The position numbers and the translations under genes are program-made. This document shows positions 31,012 through 37,834 of a DNA stretch of 50,859 nucleotides, piece after piece. The notes beneath the pieces were generated by a model, which worked only from the letters and a program-made list of their open reading frames with translations, was not told where the DNA came from and searched no databases. Positions within the stretch are counted from its first letter, which is position 1; every line of letters starts with the position of its first letter. The stretch comes from CAZVBV01 sp964578905 (GTDB lineage Bacteria > Patescibacteriota > Gracilibacteria > UBA4473): assembly GCA_964578905.1 (NCBI GenBank), contig CAZOER010000006.1, forward strand, positions 1 through 50,859, given 5' to 3'.

Positions 31012-31539
31012 TTACTCTGCTTTTTCTTCCTCTTTTGTTTCTTCAGCAGGGACTTCTTCTTTCGTTTCTTCCTTTACTTCGTCTTCTTTCTTTTCTTCCT
31101 CAGCTGGAGCTTCCTCCTTTTTTTCTTCTTTTACTTCTTCAGCGACAACTTCTTCCTTCACCTCTTCTGCAGTTGTTTCTTCCGCTGGAGTTTCTGACAC
31201 TTCCTCAGCTGGTGCTTCTTCAACCACGGGAGCTTCGGTAGGAGCTGGAGTTCGTTTTGGCTTTGTTGCACGGGCAATTACAAATGCGCCCGCTTCTTTA
31301 AAACCATTCTTTGTTAAAATTCGAGCAGCTGTCTGTGACATTTGCGCTCCGTTTGAGATGTAGTGTTTGATACGATCAGCATCAAATGTGAATTCTCCTT
31401 CCCCCTTGTTTACATGAGGAGAGAGGTGTCCAAGTTTCTCAATAATTTTCTTTTGAACAGCACGAGCTTTTTCAGCTACAACGAGGTGGAAGTACGCTTG
31501 GTTTTTGCGTCCCACACGAACGAATCGAATCATCAACAT
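31012..31539 (-). CDS. rpsP: 30S ribosomal protein S16 with long acidic C-terminal tail
   Basis: S16 (bS16) is a 16S rRNA assembly protein. The core is the first 80 residues: MIRFVRVGRKNQAYFHLVVAE, IEKLGHLSPH, RIKHYISNGAQMSQTAARIL. The product is 175 residues. About 85 extra residues are Glu/Ala/Pro/Val/Lys repeats (units like EEVKEE and APAEE), strongly acidic, an odd property for a ribosomal protein. A start two codons downstream is equally possible. AAGGA lies just upstream, a rare Shine-Dalgarno here. Confidence 0.95.
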   Translation of the reverse strand: MLMIRFVRVGRKNQAYFHLVVAEKARAVQKKIIEKLGHLSPHVNKGEGEFTFDADRIKHYISNGAQMSQTAARILTKNGFKEAGAFVIARATKPKRTPAPTEAPVVEEAPAEEVSETPAEETTAEEVKEEVVAEEVKEEKKEEAPAEEEKKEDEVKEETKEEVPAEETKEEEKAE

Positions 31540-31573
31540 ATTATTCCTTGTTAGTCAGGTATAAAGCGGAGCG

Positions 31574-31601
31574 AGTGTAATAAAAAACGATTCCCTGTCA
31601 A
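31574..31601 (-). promoter_or_regulatory. rpsP operon promoter
   Basis: TTGACA (31601-31596), 16 bases starting GGGAATCGTTTTTT, TACACT (31579-31574), 34 bases before the rpsP ATG. Nearly the same as the S10 promoter. Confidence 0.8.
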
Positions 31602-31623
31602 ATTCATTTGTCCTCGTATTTTT

Positions 31624-31651
31624 AGGATACGTATCCCGAGGATACGTATCC
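31624..31651. promoter_or_regulatory. tandem palindromes between rpsP and glmS promoters
   Basis: Two exact copies of AGGATACGTATCC (31624-31636 and 31639-31651), each holding the perfect palindrome GGATACGTATCC, centre to centre 15 bases. They lie directly upstream of the glmS -35 and 22 bases from the rpsP -35. They look like a paired operator; the binding protein is unknown. Confidence 0.6.
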
Positions 31652-31653
31652 AT

Positions 31654-31681
31654 TTGTAAAATATTATTATTTTGTTAATAA
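31654..31681 (+). promoter_or_regulatory. leaderless glmS promoter
   Basis: TTGTAA (31654-31659), 16 bases, TAATAA (31676-31681), 9 bases before ATG 31691. The boxes are modest matches in an AT-rich stretch. Confidence 0.45.
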
Positions 31682-31690
31682 TCGCCCCCG

Positions 31691-33430
31691 ATGTGTGGCA
31701 TTTTTGCCGTTTCCGGAGAATCAAAAAACGCAGGATCTTTTGTGCTTAAGGGACTGAAGAAACTGGAATATAGAGGATATGATTCGTGGGGAGTGGCCGT
31801 GCGAACGAGTGAGAATATTTCTATCGACAAAGAAGTCGGGAAAATTTCTGATGTCACGCGAGACTTTCCAGAAGGGTTAGAAGCCATGGGACATTCCCGA
31901 TGGGCGACTCACGGAGGAGTAACGAAAGAAAACGCACACCCGCATCAAGTGGGGAAAGTGACATTGGTGCACAATGGAATTTTTGAGAATTATACGGATT
32001 GGAAGAAAAAACTGGGAGGGGAATTTAAATCAGAAACAGATACGGAAGTTATTGCCGTGATGATTAACAAATCTCTTGAAGAGGGGGAAACACCAGAACA
32101 AGCTATTCGTTCGGCGAGTGAAAATATCGAAGGACGATTTGGAATACTTGTCATGGTGGAGGGAGTGGACGGAATCTTCGCAGCGCGTCGAGGATCACCA
32201 CTGATTATCGGACGAGGAGAACACGAGACATTTATCGCCTCTGATATTCCTGCGTTTCTCGAACAGACAAACGTTGTAAATTATCTCGATGATGATGAGA
32301 TGGTGTACATCCAAGGGGGAAATGCCGAATTCTCAAACCTCAGAACGGGTGATCGGATTGAAAAACGAAACATCGAAGTGCCCTGGAAAGTGGAAGAAGC
32401 GGAAAAAGGAGAATGGCCACACTTTATGATTAAAGAAATCTTTGACCAAAAAGATACGATTACCAGAGCTATTAATCATGAGGATGCGAAACTTCTGGAG
32501 GCAGCGAAACTTTTGCAAGAAGCCAACGGGGCCTACTTCGTGGCATGTGGAACAGCGCACAAAGCGGCGATGGCAGCCGAGTATTTCTTTGCAGAGATTC
32601 GTGGACGAAAGATAAACGTGGTGCCCGCATCTGAGATGCCGAGCTTTGAACGATTTGTAAATGACAAGACAGCAATCATTGCGGTTTCTCAATCAGGGGA
32701 GACGGCGGATGTGCTGGAAATTCTCGAACGAGGACAAGCTCAAGGTGCAAAGATTCTTGCGCTCACGAATGTTGAAAGTTCTTCCATCGCGAGGATGGCA
32801 GACGTTCATCTTCCCATCAACGCAGGACCAGAGAAAGCCGTCGCATCGACAAAAGCGGCAACCGCTCAAATGGCATTGCTCTTTCTTCTTGCTCACGCGG
32901 ACATCAATTCCATAAATATTGGACGACACATTCTCCGCTCCACGGCGGCGAGTATCAACGATATGCTCAACCCCAGGTACGAAGATCGGATTCGAGATGT
33001 GGCCCAGACAATTGTTAAAAAAGACAACCTCTTCATCATTGGACGAGGGGCATTGTTCCCGATGGCACTTGAGGCGGCGATTAAGATCCAAGAAGTTTCC
33101 TACATCCACGCGCAAGGGTTTGCGGCGGGTGAGTTGAAACACGGACCAATTGCTTTGATCGAAGAAGGAACCCCGTGTCTCGTGCTCGGAGATGACCAAG
33201 AAACGATTTCAAATGCGACAGAATTAAAAGCTCGAGGAGCCATGATTATTGGTGTTTCCTCTGAACGAAAAGATGTCTTCGACCAATGGTTAAAAGTTCC
33301 AGACTGCAATGGAGCCCAGGCAATTGCCTCAATAATTCCGGTACAAATTCTTGCGTACCATCTTGCTATCTTGCGTGGACTCGACCCTGATATGCCACGG
33401 AATTTGGCGAAAAGCGTAACGGTTAAATAA
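31691..33430 (+). CDS. glmS: glutamine-fructose-6-phosphate aminotransferase (isomerizing)
   Basis: Makes glucosamine-6-phosphate for peptidoglycan precursors. The 579 residues start with the Ntn catalytic Cys2 (MCGIFAV). LEYRGYDSWG, GHSRWATHGG and VHNGIFENY mark the glutaminase domain. Two SIS domains follow with FVACGTAHKAAMAAEYFF, AVSQSGETADVLE, ASTKAATAQM and HAQGFAAGELKHGPIAL. The C-terminus AKSVTVK is canonical. Length is a little under the usual 600. No leader long enough for a glmS ribozyme exists, because the promoter abuts the start codon. Confidence 0.97.
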   Translation: MCGIFAVSGESKNAGSFVLKGLKKLEYRGYDSWGVAVRTSENISIDKEVGKISDVTRDFPEGLEAMGHSRWATHGGVTKENAHPHQVGKVTLVHNGIFENYTDWKKKLGGEFKSETDTEVIAVMINKSLEEGETPEQAIRSASENIEGRFGILVMVEGVDGIFAARRGSPLIIGRGEHETFIASDIPAFLEQTNVVNYLDDDEMVYIQGGNAEFSNLRTGDRIEKRNIEVPWKVEEAEKGEWPHFMIKEIFDQKDTITRAINHEDAKLLEAAKLLQEANGAYFVACGTAHKAAMAAEYFFAEIRGRKINVVPASEMPSFERFVNDKTAIIAVSQSGETADVLEILERGQAQGAKILALTNVESSSIARMADVHLPINAGPEKAVASTKAATAQMALLFLLAHADINSINIGRHILRSTAASINDMLNPRYEDRIRDVAQTIVKKDNLFIIGRGALFPMALEAAIKIQEVSYIHAQGFAAGELKHGPIALIEEGTPCLVLGDDQETISNATELKARGAMIIGVSSERKDVFDQWLKVPDCNGAQAIASIIPVQILAYHLAILRGLDPDMPRNLAKSVTVK

Positions 33431-33433
33431 CCC

Positions 33434-33466
33434 AAACCCGGGTTCTAAGAACCCGGGTTTATATTT
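33434..33466 (+). terminator. glmS terminator (AACCCGGG-type hairpin)
   Basis: AAACCCGGGTTCT (33434-33446) pairs with AGAACCCGGGTTT (33448-33460), then ATATTTTT. Confidence 0.8.
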
Positions 33467-33511
33467 TTAAAATCTTTCCCAAAACCCCACAACTTCTTTT
33501 TGGTACTTTTG

Positions 33512-33540
33512 TTGACTCCACAATATCTAGGGTGTATAAA
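33512..33540 (+). promoter_or_regulatory. nrdD operon promoter
   Basis: TTGACT (33512-33517), 17 bases, TATAAA (33535-33540). The spacer is filled by NrdR box 1. The predicted leader is about 125 bases. Apart from box 2 I recognise no riboswitch in it. Confidence 0.75.
33518..33533 (+). promoter_or_regulatory. NrdR box 1
   Basis: CCACAATATCTAGGGT fits the NrdR consensus (acaCwAtATaTwGtgt) on the minus strand, reading ACCCTAGATATTGTGG. It occupies the spacer between -35 and -10. Confidence 0.7.
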
Positions 33541-33550
33541 CGCTATCCAC

Positions 33551-33566
33551 CCACAACATATAGTGG
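33551..33566 (+). promoter_or_regulatory. NrdR box 2
   Basis: CCACAACATATAGTGG matches the NrdR consensus at nearly all conserved positions. It is 33 bases from box 1, about three helical turns, the usual spacing of paired NrdR boxes, and overlaps the region just after the start of transcription. nrdR itself is not in the window. Confidence 0.75.
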
Positions 33567-33671
33567 TTTTCAAGAAAAGGCTTCGATATCAAATAAACGA
33601 ATGATATGTAGAAAAAAGGGGGGTGGAACCGGTATTTTTAATTCTTATTTTTTTAAAACTTTTTAGACACG

Positions 33672-35828
33672 ATGATTTTCAAAGTTCAAAAGCGTACGGG
33701 TGAGATTGTAGATTTCAAACCAGAAAAGATTGGGAAAGCCATATTCGCAGCTGCCAAAGAGATTGGGGGAACGGACGAAGTGCTCGCTCATAAAATTGCA
33801 CAGGATGTGATTAAGCTTTTGGATAAATTATTTAAAGACAAGATTCCGACGGTTGAAGAAATTCAAGATACCGTGGAAAAAGTTTTGATCGAAGGAGGAC
33901 ATGCGATTACCGCGAAGTCCTACATTATTTACCGAGAAAAACGAGCACAGTCTCGAAGCGACAAACAAGTTGTGGTGTCGGTAGGAAATACGATTAAAGA
34001 ATATTTGAACAAGCTCGACTGGCGAGTAAATGCGAATTCCAACCAAGGGTATTCTTTGGGAGGAATGATTCTAAACACTTCAGGAAAGGTGACAGCCAAC
34101 TACTGGCTTTCTCACATTTATCCACAAGCGGTGGGTGATGGACATCGAAATGGAGATTTTCACATTCACGATTTGGATATGTTTTGTGGTTACTGTGCAG
34201 GATGGAGTCTGCGAGTTTTGCTCGAAGAAGGATTCAACGGAGTGCCAGACAAAACAGAATCAGATCCCCCAAAGCATCTCTCCACAGCGGTGAGTCAGAT
34301 GGTGAATTTCTTGGGAACTTTGCAGAACGAATGGGCAGGTGCGCAAGCGTTTTCAAGCTTTGACACTTACATGGCGCCATTTGTGAAGAAATACGAACTG
34401 ACTCTGGAAAAAGAATTGAAGGAGTACAAGATGATTTTTCCAACAGAAAAGAAGAAGGAAGAATACATTGCGGAGAAGACCTACGATTATGTTTTACAAA
34501 ACATGCAGTCGTTTGTTTTTAATCTCAATGTGCCATCACGATGGGGAACACAAACACCGTTTACCAACATTACTCTCGACTGGTTGTGTCCCGAGGATTT
34601 GAAATCAAAACGATTAAAGATTGGAGGGAAATATTTTGACTACACGTTTGGGGAACTTCAGGACGAAATGGATATCATCAACAAAGCCTACATCGAAGTG
34701 ATGACGGCAGGAGATTCCAAAGGGCGAGTGTTCACGTTTCCAATCCCGACCTACAACATTACAAAAGACTTCGACTGGGACAATGAAAACACAGAATCAT
34801 TGTTTGAAATGACAGCGAAATATGGAATGCCGTACTTCCAAAATTTCATCAACTCAGATCTCGATCCGGGTCACGTGCGGTCCATGTGTTGCCGATTGCA
34901 ACTCGACTTGGATGAACTTCTTAAACGAGGAGGAGGTCTCTTCGGGTCAGCGGAAATGACAGGATCAATTGGAGTGGTGACGATCAGTACGCCGCGAATC
35001 GGATTTCAGCACAAGGGCGACAAAGAGGCCTTTCTCGAACGAGTAGGACACCTGATGGAACTTGCAAAAATCTCACTCGAACTCAAACGAAAAGAAGTAC
35101 AAACATGGATTGATCGAGGATTGTTCCCGTACACTAAACGATACTTGGGAACTTTGAATAACCACTTCTCAACGATTGGAATCAACGGACTCAACGAAGC
35201 GGTCCGAAACTTCTCAGACGACAAACACTCCATCGCTGACAAATGGGGACAGGATTTTGCGGAAGAAGTATTGGTTTTCATGCGACATAAACTCGCAGAA
35301 TTCCAGAACGAAACTGGAAACCTCTACAATCTTGAGGCGACTCCAGCGGAAGGAACAACGTACCGATTTGCGAAAGAAGATCAAAAACGATTCAAAGGAA
35401 TTATCCAAGCGGGATTGCCAGAAGCACCGTACTATTCAAACTCTTCTCAGCTTCCAGTGGAAACGACAGCTGACGCGTTTGAAGCATTAGAACTCCAAGA
35501 CCGACTCCAAACAAAATACACAGGAGGAACGGTTCTTCATCTCTACATGGGAGAACGAATCTCAAGTCCAAAAGCCTGCAAAAGTTTAGTCAAAAAGGCA
35601 CTGACACAGTTCCGACTGCCCTACATTACGATTACACCAACCTTCTCCATCTGTCCGAAACACGGATACTTAGCGGGAGAACACGACTTCTGTCCGACAT
35701 GTGACAAGGAGATCGGATACACAGAAGGCGGACAAGATGACGCCCTTCGAGATCGACATGATTCTCGCCGACAGAAAACTGTCGTTAAAGAAAAATCTAA
35801 AAAAACCTGCACTACTAAAAAGTGTTAG
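33672..35828 (+). CDS. nrdD: anaerobic ribonucleoside-triphosphate reductase large chain, lacking its glycyl-radical domain
   Basis: Class III ribonucleotide reductase. It has 718 residues with an ATP-cone at 1-95 (FKVQKRTGEIVDFKPEKIGKAI, ITAKSYIIYREKRA). The ten-stranded barrel carries RSMCCRLQLDLDEL (Cys406/407, active-site thiyl region) and GLFGSAEMTGSIGVVTIS. Near the end is a zinc site, CPKHGYLAGEHDFCPTC (Cys661, 674, 677). The family normally continues with a segment containing RVxGYxRP, the radical glycine. Here the frame instead ends in a Lys-rich tail (KSKKTCTTKKC, stop). The missing segment is encoded 34 bases downstream in another frame (35863-36054). Confidence 0.93.
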   Translation: MIFKVQKRTGEIVDFKPEKIGKAIFAAAKEIGGTDEVLAHKIAQDVIKLLDKLFKDKIPTVEEIQDTVEKVLIEGGHAITAKSYIIYREKRAQSRSDKQVVVSVGNTIKEYLNKLDWRVNANSNQGYSLGGMILNTSGKVTANYWLSHIYPQAVGDGHRNGDFHIHDLDMFCGYCAGWSLRVLLEEGFNGVPDKTESDPPKHLSTAVSQMVNFLGTLQNEWAGAQAFSSFDTYMAPFVKKYELTLEKELKEYKMIFPTEKKKEEYIAEKTYDYVLQNMQSFVFNLNVPSRWGTQTPFTNITLDWLCPEDLKSKRLKIGGKYFDYTFGELQDEMDIINKAYIEVMTAGDSKGRVFTFPIPTYNITKDFDWDNENTESLFEMTAKYGMPYFQNFINSDLDPGHVRSMCCRLQLDLDELLKRGGGLFGSAEMTGSIGVVTISTPRIGFQHKGDKEAFLERVGHLMELAKISLELKRKEVQTWIDRGLFPYTKRYLGTLNNHFSTIGINGLNEAVRNFSDDKHSIADKWGQDFAEEVLVFMRHKLAEFQNETGNLYNLEATPAEGTTYRFAKEDQKRFKGIIQAGLPEAPYYSNSSQLPVETTADAFEALELQDRLQTKYTGGTVLHLYMGERISSPKACKSLVKKALTQFRLPYITITPTFSICPKHGYLAGEHDFCPTCDKEIGYTEGGQDDALRDRHDSRRQKTVVKEKSKKTCTTKKC

Positions 35829-35862
35829 ACCCCATTTCTTATTTTTTATTTCATTTACCAAA

Positions 35863-36054
35863 ATGACACCAGCAACAGCGGCACCGGCAAAAGATTTACA
35901 AGATAAACGTACACGATGCGAGGTCTGGACACGAGTGATGGGGTATCACCGACCAACTTCCCACTTCAATATTGGGAAGAAGTCAGAGCACTATTCTCGT
36001 CAGCACTTTAGTGAGGGCGTATCTGCGAACTCGCAGTTTTGTAATAATCATTGA
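35863..36054 (+). CDS. free-standing glycyl-radical domain of class III ribonucleotide reductase
   Basis: 63 residues from ATG 35863. After a short Ala/Pro start it reads RCEVWTRVMGYHRPTSHFNI followed by GKKSEHYSRQHF. This matches the C-terminal end of NrdD, where the radical glycine sits in RVxGYxRP; here it is Gly27. The frame differs from nrdD by +1. Its upstream extension in the same frame is open to 35701 but reads like an unrelated frame. The best model is a separate small subunit, comparable in idea to GrcA/YfiD, the spare glycyl-radical domain of pyruvate formate-lyase. Recoding that fuses both is the alternative. Its TGA overlaps the next ATG. Confidence 0.8.
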   Translation: MTPATAAPAKDLQDKRTRCEVWTRVMGYHRPTSHFNIGKKSEHYSRQHFSEGVSANSQFCNNH

Positions 36055-36728
36055 TGAAAATTAAAATTCAGGAAGTAGTAGACATTGAGACAGATCTTAA
36101 AGAAGTTAGTGCATTTCTTTCTGACATAACACCTGATTGCGTGAAAGAGCTTGGAGCCTTTTTTTCGGACAACGTACGACAATGGAGAATACAAAAGCAG
36201 ATAACTCAAATGAAAGAAGTAAAAAAATTGGTAGAAGGTGCTGGTCTAGAGATTCAAAAAATTCCACTAAAAACACTAATTCCAATACTAGAAAATTCTT
36301 CATTGGAAGAAGATCCGTGTCTTGAAGAAAAATGGACGGCCATGCTTGCAAATGCCGCTTCTGGGAACAGAGAAGTGAAACCCAGTTACCCTGAAATGCT
36401 GAAAGAACTTTCTCCGATTGAAGTGAAAATTTTAGATAAAATGTTTGATGATTTTTCGTTGCAAACAGAAAAATATGAAGAAGGAAAACTGCAACAATTT
36501 AAACCCTCGAAAATAGCAGAAATATTTCAAATCAACGAAGAAACCATAGAACTAGTCAGGGACAACTTTTTGAGATTGAATCTTGTTAAAAAACCTTCCC
36601 TACTAAGAAAACAAACGGAGCCCAATAAGACTGTTCAATGGGCCATGGCCCTCGTAGATGATGAAGACTCCTTTCATCTTACAGCTTTGGGATTTAATTT
36701 TATTCAGTCTTGTCGATTTAAATCATGA
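36054..36728 (+). CDS. Abi-alpha (DUF4393) family protein
   Basis: 224 residues. The family is recognised from VKELGAFFSDNVRQWRIQKQ, then KIPLKTLIPILENSSLEEDP, CLEEKWTAMLANAAS and YPEMLKELSPIEVKILDKM. This is the DUF4393/Abi_alpha arrangement, linked in other bacteria to abortive phage infection. The C-terminal 90 residues look like a winged helix (KIAEIFQINEETIELVRDNFLRLNLVKK, LTALGFNFIQSC). Its ATG overlaps the stop of the glycyl-radical gene and its TGA overlaps the next ATG, so it is embedded in the reductase operon. It is more AT-rich than nrdD and nrdG, which fits a later insertion. Function here is unknown. Confidence 0.8.
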   Translation: MKIKIQEVVDIETDLKEVSAFLSDITPDCVKELGAFFSDNVRQWRIQKQITQMKEVKKLVEGAGLEIQKIPLKTLIPILENSSLEEDPCLEEKWTAMLANAASGNREVKPSYPEMLKELSPIEVKILDKMFDDFSLQTEKYEEGKLQQFKPSKIAEIFQINEETIELVRDNFLRLNLVKKPSLLRKQTEPNKTVQWAMALVDDEDSFHLTALGFNFIQSCRFKS

Positions 36729-36982
36729 ATTACCTCCTCTTCACCACGACCAGATGCCCGAAGTGTCCTGAATTCAAAGAATTCGTGGCGGACAATGTTA
36801 CATTCGATGGTGTGATCCTCGACGAGACACTCCCAGAGTTCCACGACAAGATTGCGGAATATGGAGTTGCAAATGCGCCAACAATTATTATCTTTGAAGA
36901 TGGAAAGGAAGTCTTCAGAGGTTCTGAAGTTTATGAGTTGGAGTCTTTTTTGAAAGCAAACCCGGGTTCGGGGGAGCTTTGA
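36725..36982 (+). CDS. NrdH/glutaredoxin-like redox protein
   Basis: 85 residues with a thioredoxin fold: LLFTTTRCPKCPEFKEFV (redox pair Cys11-Cys14), VANAPTIIIFEDGKEVFRG with the cis-Pro. Its place between nrdD and nrdG suggests it is the electron donor for the reductase; some class III enzymes use a NrdH or thioredoxin donor rather than formate. The last codons overlap the left arm of an AACCCGGG-type hairpin. Confidence 0.85.
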   Translation: MNYLLFTTTRCPKCPEFKEFVADNVTFDGVILDETLPEFHDKIAEYGVANAPTIIIFEDGKEVFRGSEVYELESFLKANPGSGEL

Positions 36983-36992
36983 ACCCGGGTTT
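36958..36992 (+). repeat. AACCCGGG-type hairpin between the redox gene and nrdG
   Basis: AAACCCGGGTTC (36958-36969) and GAACCCGGGTTT (36981-36992), a 12-bp stem. It overlaps the end of the redox gene and stops 3 bases before the nrdG ATG. With no T-tract it is a weak terminator. It may attenuate nrdG or mask its start. Confidence 0.6.
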
Positions 36993-36995
36993 AAT

Positions 36996-37700
36996 ATGTT
37001 AATCGGAGGAATCCACACACTCACATTGCTCGATTACCCAGGCAAAGTAGCCTGCATCATCTTCACGGCCGGATGTAACATGCGGTGCGGATTTTGTCAT
37101 AACCCAGAAATGGTCTTGCCAGAGGAAATCAAAAAACGAATGCACGACATGATCCCCGAGGAAAAGATTTTCTCCTTCCTCGACAAACGAAAAGAGAAAC
37201 TGGACGGGGTGGTGATCTCTGGAGGAGAACCAACAATGCATCCCGATCTGATCGACTTTATTCGGAAGATCAAAGCAAAAGGATTCTTGGTAAAATTAGA
37301 CACCAACGGAACGAACCCTGTGGTGGTTCAGAAGCTCTTGGAAGAAAAACTGGTCGACTATATCGCCATGGATGTGAAATCGTCTAAGGAGAAATATGAT
37401 GAGCTCACAGGGGTGAAGAATAATTACGCGGCGATCAAACATTCACGAGACCTGATTAAAGCGTCAGATATTGATTACGAATTCCGTACGACGGTGGTGA
37501 AAGGATTTCATGATGAAGAGGAGATGAGAAAAATTGCGCAGTTCTGCCGAGATGCGAAGCTCTACACGATTCAAAACTTCCGTCCGCAAAAAGTGCTCGA
37601 TCAGGGATTCAAGAAATTCAACGGGTTCACAAAGAAAGAATTGGCCGCGTTTAAAACCATCGCTGAGGAGAAAATTGCCAACGTCGCTATTCACGACTAA
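36996..37700 (+). CDS. nrdG: anaerobic ribonucleotide reductase activating protein
   Basis: Radical-SAM activase that abstracts a hydrogen from the NrdD glycine. The 234 residues show FTAGCNMRCGFCHNPEMVLP, with Cys27, Cys31 and Cys34 forming the CxxxCxxC cluster site, and GVVISGGEPTMHPDL. It is longer than the E. coli NrdG (154) and like the extended form seen beside thioredoxin-type NrdD. Its substrate here should be the small glycyl-radical protein. Confidence 0.93.
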   Translation: MLIGGIHTLTLLDYPGKVACIIFTAGCNMRCGFCHNPEMVLPEEIKKRMHDMIPEEKIFSFLDKRKEKLDGVVISGGEPTMHPDLIDFIRKIKAKGFLVKLDTNGTNPVVVQKLLEEKLVDYIAMDVKSSKEKYDELTGVKNNYAAIKHSRDLIKASDIDYEFRTTVVKGFHDEEEMRKIAQFCRDAKLYTIQNFRPQKVLDQGFKKFNGFTKKELAAFKTIAEEKIANVAIHD

Positions 37701-37753
37701 CGAACGCATTTCCTCTCGGCATCATTGATACAATTTATACTCCAGACTCGGAA

Positions 37754-37782
37754 GGTTTTTCTCTTTAACAAAGAGAAAAACC
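37754..37782. terminator. T-rich stem after nrdG
   Basis: GGTTTTTCTCTT (37754-37765) pairs with AAGAGAAAAACC (37771-37782), a 12-bp stem with a 5-base loop. No T-run follows it on the plus strand, so termination is uncertain. Confidence 0.45.
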
Positions 37783-37834
37783 AGCGAAGCAATTCTGTTT
37801 TTATGAAATGTTTCTAGACAGAGCGGGAAAAGAG

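Noticed and set aside
31640..31690. glmS ribozyme or riboswitch
   Set aside because: The promoter ends about 9 bases before the glmS ATG, leaving no room for a structured leader.
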